This document shows, one piece after another, positions 49,813-61,329 of a DNA stretch of 64,000 nucleotides. The position numbers were made by a program, and so were the translations under genes. The notes under the pieces were generated by a model that was not told the origin of the DNA, did no database searches, and saw only the letters and a list, made by a program, of their open reading frames with translations. Where the stretch lies: the NCBI RefSeq assembly GCF_037975245.1, contig NC_092582.1:15641077-15705076 (forward strand), given 5' to 3'. Source of the stretch: Apostichopus japonicus. Lineage: Eukaryota; Echinodermata; Holothuroidea; Aspidochirotida; Stichopodidae. Every line of letters starts with the position of its first letter. Positions within the stretch are counted from its first letter, which is position 1.

Positions 49813-49855
49813 ATTGCCTGACGATGGAGTGGTGACCACTCCGAAATATAGCAGT
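49813..49855 (+). ncRNA. Hammerhead-ribozyme-like module in Penelope-like 3' region
   Basis: In order: ATTGC (49813-49817), CTGACGA (49818-49824), one extra T, GGAGTGGT (49826-49833), one loop base, ACCACTCC (49835-49842), GAA, ATAT (49846-49849), A, then GCAGT (49851-49855). The outer arms pair over five positions with one G-U wobble (stem I), and stem II is a perfect palindrome. CTGACGA fits CUGANGA, and ATAT is a self-complementary minimal stem III followed by A at the cleavage position. The plan, including the extra base after CTGANGA, is the same as at 7632-7676. Its position downstream of a GIY-YIG frame fits reports of hammerhead motifs in Penelope-like elements. Catalytic activity cannot be judged from sequence. 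Confidence 0.55.
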
Positions 49856-49890
49856 ATGTCGTTGTTAAAAATATTCGCTTGTTTATCTTT

Positions 49891-49895
49891 TATAT

Positions 49896-49974
<79 letters not shown>
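49891..49974. repeat. Long (AT)n microsatellite
   Basis: About 84 bases of alternating AT starting 36 bases after the hammerhead-like module, at or near the 3' end of the retroelement copy. The Tyr-Ile frames through it are artefacts. Confidence 0.96.
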
Positions 49975-49975
<1 letters not shown>

Positions 49976-50261
49976 GTTTGGTTGGTTGGCGTCTATTTTG
50001 GCGCAGAGTGCTCTATGTTCGGTGGACAGAGCGAAGTATAGATATAGATATAGTTGAGACTATAGTGAAACAATAGTAGTAGAGTGACGCAAAACTGATA
50101 CAAGTATGATGAGTTTCAATATACCTTAAGATACATTGATCAAAGATTTCTGATATAGTTCTTGAATACATATTTGCATGGTACGGTGTAAAACACTGCG
50201 GTTAATACTGATTAACGGTTGTCTTCTATTCATAGTACAAACTGAACAAGCCATGTACATT

Positions 50262-50283
50262 GGGTGGAAGGGAGGGGAGGGGG
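50262..50283 (+). other. G-quadruplex-like motif
   Basis: Four G runs (GGG, GGG, GGGG, GGGGG) with spacers TGGAA, A and A. Confidence 0.6.
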
Positions 50284-50299
50284 AGAGAGGATTTGACCA

Positions 50300-53200
50300 G
50301 ATAATCATATCGATGCTCCGAGCAGCATACTCCTAACTGGTGGACAAAATATGTTCGACTTTTCATACGTTTATTTTCAATCTGTTCCCCCTCTTAACCT
50401 CCTTAATTAAACCCATTTACACACGTTTATTTGGTGCGCTCAATAATCAAGGCGCGTTTAATAATGCGTACAGGCCTAATCAGCACCATGGTCAGATGCC
50501 CATTGACAAACGTTTGATATAAAGGGATGAAAGCGGTCATTATGCGACTGTGATCCTAAAAACATTACCATGACACTTCATTAGGTCAAAGGTGATTGTT
50601 TTTCACTCTTAGACATGATATTGTTCAAACGTCACAAACGAACGTCCTAATGACGATGATGATGTTTCTTGTGTGCCCCTGAAATAGCACAACTATATAT
50701 CCGGTTACAATATACACGTTCCACTGTATACATATTTTCTTCTCTTTTTGTTTCAATAATTGTATGCGCTTCAATAATCCACAAATGACGTACATGATTA
50801 CCAGTTGTTCTGACAAACGAGTGCTTATGAGACAGATGTTCCTATGTAGCAATGTACACAGGGACAGTAACAAAGTGAACTCTTTTAAGTATGAACTAAC
50901 CAACTTGATATACTAGAAACTATACAGAAACTCACTAAATGGTTACACAAAACCACGAAACGTCTCGGTCACCGATGATAAGTAAAGAAAAACCTTAAAA
51001 AAAGAAACAGCCTGCCCTTCTCTTTCACCGATATCAGATATACTGAGCCTATGTTTGAAAACAAGATGTTGCCTTCCTCTGGCCTTAACGTATAACGACT
51101 CACCACGCTCTGGCTAAGTGTCATCGAAAAGTGGTGGCCTGGACTGTTCAAACTAGAACTCGAAATGTATTCCTTTGACAGACTACTCTTTTACGTTTAA
51201 ATTGGTTTAAAGGGGGCATATGTTCTTTTCTGTCTTCATATCGACATGCGTGCGCTCATTTTAAGATCTGCTTTATTGGCTCGAATTATAGCACGTCATA
51301 GCTAGGAAACTTTTGTGATTACGTTATCAACCTGCCAAGGTAGTAAGTCGACCTCAGTTAGCTATATCCTACATAGCTTCTTAACACCATTAGGATCTTT
51401 GTGTAAACACTGTGTTTAAAGTATGTTCATATCTACAGTGTAGTTAATCATACAACGTTCGCACAAGGACTCTCATACAAGAACAAATATGTGGCAGGCT
51501 TTGCAGACTAGATGGTAAAAAGAGGTCATTTTACAACCATGGCAGGTCGATTACGTAATCTCAAGAAACTTTTTCCATGATAGCGTGCTTTGGTTGGGGT
51601 CTATACAGCAGACCTTTAACTGCTAAACAGACGGCGAGTTGGAATGATGATAACTTAATAACCAAAACATTGGACTTGAAAGAACATAGGAAGAGAAAAC
51701 AGACGACATGAGACCGTGAAACAATACAGCCCGCAATAGTAACATGGTCTCATCCAGGATTTGATAACGATAGGAGCGGATGGGGTGGGTGTGGTTCAGG
51801 GTTTGTTGAAGTCGTGTAGAGGTTTCTGGGGCTTCCTCCTCCTCCAGCAAAGAAAAAAAGGAGAGCAAAATTTAGGAAGCATATTTAGAGTATAGATTAG
51901 ATCTAGTTTAATTAGGTCTAAAACGCAAGTTTGGGCTAATACTTAAATTTAATATTTTAAATAATTATTATACCTAGACCAACATATTCAATTTAGTGGT
52001 GTCAAACGGTCTCATTTTCTCGACAAACCTTAAATTGACATTTTAACCCTTTTTTTTTTACTTTGAGATTTTTTTTTTTAAAATATCTATAGTTATCTCA
52101 AAAAAAAGAAAAAAGATATTGCTAGACTTTTGTTATCGAAAACACGTCACTCCGTGGGTACGCCGTACTTGACTGTTATAGGAAAGAATTCGAAGACTTG
52201 GGTAGGAAGTTCGTCACCATGAGTTCTATAAGACTGATCAGAAATCACGTGGTCCATGAAGCTCACAATGATAAAAGCATCCTGAGTGGCCCAAACGGTC
52301 TCAAATCACCCGAAAACTGCGGATCAATTTTCACGGATCATGGTTGCCAACGTCATTACATGAATTTGATTTTTAGTATCAGCAGTCTAGTAGTCACTTG
52401 GGTTATCAAATACCCACATGTTCCAATCCCCCTCCTCACCCCCTCCCTTTAAAATGATGTACAAGTAGCTACGCATCACACGTAATTAATACTGATCACA
52501 GACTGCAACCTATAGTATCCACACATTAACACCTCTACATGTCCAACTTGTCTAAACACGATCAACAAATTAAATTGAATTTTCTTAAATCTTCTCTCCG
52601 GCGTTGCGAAGTAATAAGTTGCATTAGTGACATGTTACATCTAAACTCGGGCAACGTTGTAGGATGGATCGCAACGAGAGAAGAAAAAAATGGAGATACG
52701 TCATGTTACACACTAGATAATGCAACCGGCTGCCTCTAGTATTCAAACCGAACATACATAATTGACACAACGTCAGATTTTATCGCCGAGAAAGGGGTAC
52801 AAAAAATATATGCTCGTTTTGAGGGGACCAGAATTTCCTCGGTTCAAAGTAAAATAGTATGGGACGGATACGTATACATTTTTATGTTGATGCGTGCACG
52901 ATCCATCGGACAACTACCCTTCTTGTTTGGAAGGAATTCTAGAGTTATTTTAGTCCTATTATGGGGCTTTGCATTAATTAACGCAAACCAAACTCGACAC
53001 AGTCTTTCATTTAATTATGAATTATCTCAGAATACATATTTGGCAAGTTATCTGTCATTTTTAGATAATAACCATTAATGCCGGAATGTTACTATAAATC
53101 TCGGGTTGTCCCTTATAGACTCATGTCCGAATTAATAAAATACTGATATAATACAAACCAACAACAACAACTGCATTTATTTTACCGATTGTAGACGAAT

Positions 53201-54120
53201 GTCTTAAAAAACGACAGAGACTTACTCCTAATTGTGTTTTTTTTTTCTTCTTATACCCGTCAATTTAAAAAAAAGTGAGACTCATATCAACATGAATACA
53301 GCTTTCTTGCCATATGGATTCGGTTTTACTGTAATCTCGCCTTCCTGCACCCCCTCCCCCACCACCTCCGACACCCTCAATGCAGATGAATATTTAAAAC
53401 TGTAATTGGCTATACTGAGGGTTTTATTCTGGAGTATTCCACCGTAAACCGTTTACGTCCAGCATTGATCACGTCGCAGGAAATAAAGGTTTCGTGAATG
53501 CGTTAGAAACATCGTCAAATTTGCAATTACCATATCCATTTGGTCTGGCTATAGTTTTGCTCTTAACAATTGTTCATTGTTCCAACAAAGTTGTCTGAAG
53601 ACTTGATCAGGATCCAGTATGACAATATCGAGCTAAATATGCAGAAATACTTTCATTTTTAACGTTTTAGTTTAGCTAGCGCAATCTGTTTTCCTGTAAT
53701 GGAGAAGGGGGTTTGCAAATGATGCTGCATCGAAAATAGTGAAACCGAATTGTGGAACTGGTTATTCAGTGTCGACACTGCTAACATTCTACGTTAACCA
53801 AAGAAAAGAAGAGAGAATAAAACTAAAGAGTAAATATGTAGGTCTTAGTGACACTATATGACATTACAGATAAACAAAATCGCAGATGCCAGACTGTTAA
53901 ACCGCGACATCATCTCCCGAACTTACCCAAAACAATTTTTTTACCTGTCTGTGTGTGTCGATCATGACAAATTTATTTTTCAATGGTTGGGTATGTGCCT
54001 CCTTAACGTTATCATGCCACTGAACTAAACAACATTCCTATGGAATTTTATTATTGAAATATGCACCAAAGAAAACAAATACTAATAAGTAAAAAATCGA
54101 CCTAAAAAGGCTGCAGCCTT
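50300..54120. other. Non-coding stretch
   Basis: No gene recognised. Frames at 50625-50903, 51623-51868, 52198-52452 and 52539-52739 are unrelated to any family I know. Poly-T and poly-A runs lie near 52050-52110. Confidence 0.4.
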
Positions 54121-54126
54121 CAAGTG

Positions 54127-54182
54127 TGTATATATATATATATATGTTACATATATATATATATGTTACATATATATGTTAC

Positions 54183-54214
<32 letters not shown>
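54127..54214. repeat. (AT)n microsatellite with GTTAC spacers and GT tail
   Basis: Three AT runs separated by GTTAC, ending in a GT run. Confidence 0.93.
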
Positions 54215-54219
54215 TACTT

Positions 54220-55870
54220 AACAACAGTGAGCGCCGCAAGAAGCTGCTCCGTTATCCGCTTCCAAAACAACTAAAATACCTGCCGGGCACTTTTGGGCGA
54301 TGAATTGGTTTAAACTAGTACTGTCGTAATTTGACTTGTTTGGTCGGCAAGAGCTCTACTCAAACTTGCTTGTAAGCACATTCGTACCCAGTTTTTGAGT
54401 AAAATATTTGCTCAACTTTTTAAGAGTGTTTATAAGAACACGCACTCACCTTCTACTTCGCGAGCCTTACGTTATCTTTGTAACTACATATGAGACACAT
54501 GCGTTTCAATTCACTTGGCTAGACGTGTTCTTTAAACGCGTCGTTCAGACAAAACTCTCTCTAATGGAGAAATCAACAAAAACCTGAAATGGACGCATAT
54601 CGCATATACTTTAAAGTTTAAACGAAATACACATATACATTTTTGATCGATGCTTTTAAATTCTCTTTAACCTCCAGAGACAAGGTTATGTCAATATTCT
54701 TGAACGTTATTATAACTACTTCCTATCACGTGATACTATTTTACTTATTTCTTTCTTTTTTGGAATAAATGACATCAAATAATTGGTTACAAACTAGTAG
54801 ATAAGTTGGTACAATGCGCAAGGGAGCAAATTTAAATGGTTCAATTTCCGCTAGCAAATAGTAACCGCATAAACAAGGATATAGAGCCATTTTATTTTTT
54901 CCTTGCTCCTTGAATCTAACCCGCAAGTAAAATGTAATACCATGCATTGGTTATATTGTTTTGTATCTTTTGTTACTGTACACTAAATTTTATTGAATTA
55001 AAAGCGATCAACAAAGTCACTCCCTTTTAATTTTATGTCAGAATGTACTTTTTTCTTGATAAAATGTTGATAACAAGAATACTGCACTGTTGTTAAAGAA
55101 ATGTTGCAATTCTTGGCAAGATTTTGCAATTCACGCTCCAGCCATTTGACATAGTTGAGTCCCAGCTGCGTTACTTTCGCAGTTACAGATGAATTATTCA
55201 ATTTGAACCCCCCCCCCCACCCCCGGCCTCATTTTGATTCTAACAGCACGATTTGAATATCAGTTTATTAGATGAGAGCAAGCAAATAACATTGGCTCCA
55301 TGTGGGCTTAATATTGTATCTGCTTGTGCTATTAAAATGGGTTAGCCCATTCTGGCCCCAAGTGGCACCACCCACCTAAGTAGTTCACACAGAGACTACC
55401 ACGTATGAAATCAAGTGTATATGGAACATGAATATCAAAGGAATAGTGCAGAGGTTTCTCATATTCGTCACAAATATTAAACAACACCACACCAGAGCTT
55501 ATATACTCTTATTAATTACATTGAGAAACTGACAGTCGAAAATAACCACAAGCCCCCTCCCCCTCACACACACACACCAAAAAGAAATATTAAACGGTAC
55601 GAACATGGTTGCTTTTCATATGAATCCATCATTAATTTGAAAAAGAAACAGTGCACTCTAAACTATCTTTATAGGAAGATTATTTTACTGAATGCAACGA
55701 CCGCTCCCCTCAAAATGACAAACACTATATAATATTATACTTATTTGATGTAATTACATATATAATATACTTAAGCCGAATATACTTAAGCCGAACTTCC
55801 CTTGACACCTCTTCCCTCTCACTGGGTGGTATCAAAAGAAATGCAAGGTATAGTGGCTTGTGACTGCAGG
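54220..55870. other. Non-coding stretch
   Basis: No gene recognised. A C-rich tract begins near 55207. A 16-bp duplication (ATACTTAAGCCGAAT-like) occurs at about 55766-55796. Confidence 0.4.
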
Positions 55871-55873
55871 GCC

Positions 55874-55990
55874 CACCCCAACTATACGTTGCCCCCACCC
55901 CAACTATACGTTGCCCCTACCCCCAACTATTCGTCGCCCCCACCCCAACTAATTGTCGCCCCCACCTCAACTATATGTCGCCCTACTATT
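55874..55990 (+). repeat. 22-bp minisatellite, 5 full copies
   Basis: Units beginning CAACTA start at 55879, 55901, 55924, 55946 and 55968, with consensus CAACTATACGTTGCCCCCAC. Later units change ACGTTG to TCGTCG. A shortened sixth unit runs into the tRNA-like segment. The Pro/Tyr-rich frame at 55802-56083 is produced by the repeat. Confidence 0.93.
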
Positions 55991-55994
55991 TGTG

Positions 55995-56037
55995 TAGAGC
56001 GCAGGACTTGCATCCCGGTCACAGATTCGAAACCCGT
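55995..56037 (+). repeat. tRNA-like segment (SINE head or tRNA fragment)
   Basis: TAGAGCGCAGGACTTGCATCC is followed by CGGTCACAGATTCGAAACCCG (55995-56037). This resembles the D-arm end, an anticodon loop with TTGCAT (an Ala-type TGC anticodon), and a T-arm. GATTCGAAACC (56024-56034) is a near-perfect Pol III B box. The 5' part of the tRNA, including the acceptor and most of box A, is missing and replaced by the minisatellite, and the T-arm closing pairs are poor. It is therefore not a functional tRNA gene; a truncated tRNA-derived SINE is the best reading. Confidence 0.5.
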
Positions 56038-56049
56038 TCAAAACAAACA

Positions 56050-59000
56050 TATATTTCTTTGCTCTTTGGAAGATTGTTTCTAATTTCCCCGTCAATTTTC
56101 CGTTTTTTTATTTCAGTTATAGAAAACATTTTTGAACAAAAATGCTATGGTCGTCTGTATCTTAATCGCTTCAGTTTTTTTTTTCATTAACCATTTTCTT
56201 AGAAATGACGTTTATCGCACAAAATTAAGAAGCTCTATTCAAACGTGTATAGGAAGTCATGCAAAATTTCGTATTAATACTGTATGCTTCAAAAACCGTG
56301 TAGAAATATGCTTCCTTGCAAAACTGTTGTGTAAAGTTAGTTATGAATTCTTTTGACGGTAATATATTTGTTATAATTCGTTGGTAAATAAACGTCCATA
56401 GCTTCTTATTAGTGACTTAATAATTACAACACTTAAAAGACAAGTGCTTTCACCTAAAAGATAAAGGAAGAAGAAGAAGAAAACTATGTGAAAAAAGCCT
56501 TTCTCGCGTCTAACGAGCACTTAAGCCTAGGAGCAATGCACGGGTCAGTGACACTACACACTTGAATCAGTTAATCAATGTTTAAAGGCAAAAATTTGGA
56601 GTCGACTCTTAGCGTAGATCAATAGATAAGGAAAAAATTATTTGTTACGGGTAAATCCTGTATAAAGTATTGTCCGCGTTCATTGACAAACACCAAAGTT
56701 TACCAGGGATAAGTTGTATATTCTAAATTGAACGATGAAAGCAAAACATATACGTTGTGGTAAATTTAATAACGCAAAGAATTGACGCCAATGTATGAAG
56801 AATTGCCAAATTTCTCTTGCCTTACATGATAGATGTTAAATGCGAAAATATTTCAGATGGGATTGTCGTCCCTCGTTAAAATAAAAAAGGTTAAATGGAC
56901 TCAGTATGAGAAATTTGTATTCAAAGTTGCTGGAAAAATGTCTAAATTTCGTTCTGTACGAAATACAATAAAACCGTTTAAAAGTACTCGGCGTATACAG
57001 TATGAGAAATATTTTAAAACAGCTCCCCCAATTCCTGAATGGACGCACACAAACAGTGCGTTCGACTGGTTGTCTCGAGTCGTTACTGGGATCAAGTTGA
57101 TGTTATAATGTATACTGTTGACGCGCTTGTGTTGTGACTAGTTCACCCGAAAGTTAAACGCCAGATATTCGTCATACTTGTGACTATGCTCGTGCGTCCT
57201 AAGTTGTTCACCACCAATCCGCCTTGTTTATTCGTTTACTTTCCTTCATAGTGCATTGTTATCAGCCAAAGTAGGTGTGCCTCACATTTACCAGTTTTTA
57301 ATCAGACGGCAAGTTCTTTTTATGAGTTGCTACTTTTCTGCGTGACTTAGTAGCGTCATGTAGCCGACTACGAGAGCTGGTCATGTTCAGCCGACTCGAG
57401 TTGCTACAATCTGATGACGTTTAGACCAATCGGACGCTTCTCGGACTGCTTCGAGTGTGTCAAGCTTGCCTGTTTAACGCATTCATTGTATTGTTCGCGC
57501 TACGATGATGCAATGTGAACATACTTTTAGTAGAAATACGACGGATCTCAAACATAAGGAGCAAACTAGAGTGGTTATGCCAAATATAAAACTAGGATTG
57601 GGTTACTGGTCAACTTGAGGAGGGGGGGGGGGGGGGCGAATGGGCAGGGGAAAACACGAAGAAGATGAGATTTTTCTTCTCTTTTCTGTGTATATTTTCC
57701 TTCTTTATTTGTACTGTCTCTCCTCCTTTTCAAGGGCTAACATAAAATTTGATATTTATTATATCATCATATATGAAACATTTTGATCCAGTAACCTTTG
57801 GATGACGGAATTAAATTCGTAGTGTATTTTTATAACAATAGAGATGTAAAATTGCAATGCCTGGGTCGACAACATATTTCTAATTCCTTAGGTTTTCTTT
57901 CATAAAGAACTCACAACTCTTGCTAAGGTCAATTATATCATCAAGTTAATTACTTCCAATGAAAATAAACTACAAAAACAGTGGTAGGAAATCTATACCC
58001 GTCAAGTTTCTCGACTGACGAAGTCTGTATCTGTTTATCCACCATTTATCAAATGTGTACTTTACTGCACCGTGAACGGTTACATCGATATCTGACTCCA
58101 TCAGACCCTAAAATGTAGTTAATCATTTCTTGAAAATTTATTTTCAAGCGAGAGGCGCCTTATTTTCATGTATCCTCGTGAACTACGTGTTTATTCAAAG
58201 TAATCATTTTGAACATTACAATCAAGTTAAATGTCCGCAAGTGATTTATGTGTGTGGTTAATCAACGGCTTGATCAGTCATTTGACATTAATACCCCTAC
58301 TGATACACTCGGTTCAAAGGGAAGGGAGAAAGCTCTTTAGCCTAACATGATAATGTAACGGCTCTCAAAAGACCTACACTACACAATGGACAAATGCATC
58401 ATTCCTTAGAGCAACTCGTTTCGTTTCATTACTAATTGTGCAGTTTTCACCTTAAGTACTTTCATCTCTTTAAATATCATTTTAACTTCTCCCATGGTAG
58501 GGGTAACTACACCTTCTCGAATTTATTTCCTTCATTATTGGATATTAAAACTTTGTAAGTATTACCTAACGAATTGTAGTAACACATGGCATTAAACTAT
58601 GGACTGCAGTTGGTTGATTTACCTCATTCAATGCAAAATCCTGTTTCGATTCGAGGCAGCAAGACTTGGCATTCAGAACTGGGTTCGTATGCCTGCAATG
58701 TATGTGCACACCAAATGTGCTTCCTCCAAGACCTGTAGAATTCCTTCGCTCTATCTCAAAATAGAAAACGGATACGTTCATTATAAGCGCATACCATCTT
58801 TCCTCAATTCTCATTGCGAGTTATCGAGCTTTGCTGTTATTGATCGCTAACTTCAATTCAAGTTCATAACCTTGTAAGTTAGTAAGTGGTATACGCTAGG
58901 ATTCTTTTAAGGCAAGATAGTGTCGAATATATAATGAGTATTTTTTTTTCCTTTTTTTTTCGGAGAAAGCTTTATTTAAATTTAATGTAGAGAAGAGCAA

Positions 59001-60180
59001 TCGTTCCTGTATAATCGTAGCATTGATTTTAGACGCACGAGAAAGTCTTCCTTTATGGAGTGAATATCGCTGTAAGACGATATCATTGACGGTGAAAGGT
59101 ACAATTTGACCTAAAAACTCGAAAGTGGTACAAAGACTTTCTGATCTAGTTTGCCAGTTTGCCATTCAAGAATGAAATACAATCATGCTGAAGCGAACTC
59201 TTTAACTTTCTTTATAAAATAGTCGTGAGAAACATATAGGCTTTGCCTATCAACAGACTATCTAGAATATAGAATAATTTAAGAATACAAAAGAGAAAGA
59301 GCAAAATGTATGCATAAACAAATTTCACATGTTTATATTTGGACTGTCGTTATGAAAAATACGATAATCATGTGATATGCAAGTTTACTTACATTACCAA
59401 TTATGAAAAAAGAAATTTCATATCATGAACTTATACGTTGAATAGAAGCGTCGAATGTTTTAACATCATCTTTGCTGTCAAAAACACCTAGTTCGTACAT
59501 TTTATATAGACAAATGGCTTCCTCAACACTTCAAAGGTCGGGTAGGTGTGTCCCGAAACCAAAATATGCAATTGTACACCTGTGCATTCTTTGCTAAAAT
59601 TATACAACTAAGATATTGTACGGTAATTTCGCGATACTAAGAGCTCAGATGCTGACGATCCTTCCGATTTCACTTTATGATCCATCTTTTTCCTGCAACA
59701 ACATGATTCCATCGAATGTAGATCAGATACGTCAGAATGACATAGCTTCGTTCACGTAAAGGTCTCGAGTTAGAACCGTTACTAAAGCAAACTTTAGTAA
59801 TGAAATTTCCTTAATTCCGCGCATCCGTGAAACTCCGGTCAATCCGGCAATGGGGGGAAAATATTTGATGAAAGTGCTAGCATATATGCAAAATTGATGC
59901 TTCGTATTTTGACATGTAGCAACTCTAGTTGTTTTTGTAAAGACTGTGTGTATATTAAGATATGTTTTAAAGAAAAAGTCAAACAAACTCGACATTATAC
60001 ACGAAAACTATATAGTTTTCTGTTACTGCAGATGCATATGTATTATACAGTACGCGAATTTAGGGAACATACGGCAACTACCGTATACTAACACTACTTA
60101 TCAAACAATAACAATTATTTTGATATGTTGCAGACCGCTAAATACCATCGCTGTCTGTCCAGGTGGTATTTCTATATTAC
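56050..60180. other. Non-coding stretch
   Basis: No gene recognised with confidence. The frame at 56833-57108 encodes a lysine/arginine-rich 91-residue product with two QYEK words but matches no family. A G15 tract is at 57622-57636. Confidence 0.4.
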
Positions 60181-60187
60181 TTTCATT

Positions 60188-60212
60188 GGAGGTGGGGGGG
60201 GGGGTGGGGGGG
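60188..60212 (+). repeat. G-rich tract
   Basis: Runs of G interrupted by single T or A bases, immediately upstream of the second 400-bp repeat copy. Confidence 0.85.
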
Positions 60213-60242
60213 AGTGACCCTTTAAGCAGATGTGGTGAATCG

Positions 60243-60640
60243 CTTAAAGTGACTGGACAAAATAATCTAATTCACATATCATCAGGTTAGTTCCTCAGAT
60301 ACGACATAAAACTTATAATGGGAAACCATACACGTGTGGTCTCAAATGACACAGCTAAGATGTGTTGCAAATTTGACAAGGACAAATGTTGTTGAATATC
60401 CAAGTCATTGTATATGAAGTTAAGAGAACATGGTTCGATTGATTGTTAAAATTTGTAAAACAATGGTTTCAACATTTACTTTAAGATCTGCACCGAGGAA
60501 GCCGACGTCATCATCGATGTAGCCTTAAAGGAGCATTCGCAGAGAGTTAGCAAATCTTCATGGTGTATCTCTTAGAAACCAGAATAGCTACAGAAACATA
60601 TCTAACACTCCAAATTTCCTCTGAGAATTGCTCAGAGTTA
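60243..60640 (+). repeat. 400-bp dispersed repeat, copy 2
   Basis: Sister of 33957-34372 in the same orientation, with the landmarks TTAAAGTG, TTAGTTCCTCAGAT, GTCTCAAATGACA, AACAATGGTTTCAACAT, GACGTCATC, CCTTAAAGGAGCATTC and ACCAGAATAGCTA in the same order. The TGACGTCA of copy 1 is CGACGTCA here (60503-60510). It is non-coding. Confidence 0.72.
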
Positions 60641-61093
60641 TACAGCAATCAACCAAAACGACGCTTTCTCAAAAGAATGACCAAAATCTTAGACGACATT
60701 TCACAACATTCAATTGGCTCCAATTGAGATGTCTTGATCAAGAAGCGGGAAAAAAGTAGTTTATTTTGGTGAATTTATAAAGAAAGTCTCTTTTAAACTT
60801 CATATAAGGAGCATCCTGTAATGATTTTCAACAATGTTTGTTCTTGTCAAATTTTGCAACTCATTGTAATTGTTTCATTGGAGAGCTGTCATTTGAGAAC
60901 TGATGTTGAAAATGTTCGAATCACTACATTTTTTTCAGAAATGCCCACATATACTGCAGATTTTTGCCAAATTATAAACACTATAACTTCAAAAAAATGG
61001 TCAAGACTGTTAACAAAAATCATTCTTGCCTCTCGATGGCAATAATTCTCAATCCCTCCTGGCATATGGATGTATGGGTGTATGCGTGAATGC

Positions 61094-61120
61094 GTGTGTG
61101 TATGTATGTATGTATGTATG
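61094..61120. repeat. GT / (ATGT)n microsatellite
   Basis: Short GT run followed by five TATG units. Confidence 0.9.
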
Positions 61121-61136
61121 CACGTATTTTAGATCC

Positions 61137-61239
61137 TCCTGCAAGCAGGAACTCGCGAAGAAACCATCATTGGCTTATCAAAGCCACAAACTGACCGAAG
61201 TCAGTCTCTTAGATTCATATTTAACGTCCATGATTATGG
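61137..61239 (+). other. Series of four short perfect hairpins
   Basis: TCCTGC-AA-GCAGGA (61137-61150), TGGCTT-ATCA-AAGCCA (61171-61186), CTGAC-CGAA-GTCAG (61191-61204) and CCAT-GATT-ATGG (61228-61239) lie in about 100 bases, three of them with 4-base loops. The regular spacing suggests a structured repeat or RNA-derived element. No coding family is visible in the frame at 61026-61307. Confidence 0.45.
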
Positions 61240-61329
61240 TCAATTGTCAACAACTCTGTAACTGGACGACATACAATAATCTTGGAGTGACTCGAATGAG
61301 CATATGAGTAAAAAAGCTAACCAAACGTG

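Noticed and set aside
50957-50979. CGAAACGTC followed by CCGATGA, a possible circularly permuted hammerhead core
   Set aside because: The core strand would be CCGATGA instead of CTGATGA and no stem II or closing stem could be drawn.
55995-56037. Functional tRNA-Ala gene
   Set aside because: The acceptor stem and 5' half are missing and the T-arm is poorly closed, so only a tRNA-like fragment is supported.
56833-57108. 91-codon basic open frame with two QYEK words and a possible splice acceptor upstream
   Set aside because: It has no recognisable family, and frames of this length are frequent in the window on both strands. Overlapping minus-strand frames are as long.
58013-58030. CTGACGA near 58013, also CTGACGA at 29636 and CTGATGA at 40302
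   Set aside because: No palindromic stem II followed by GAAA in the right place, so these are chance matches to the core heptamer.
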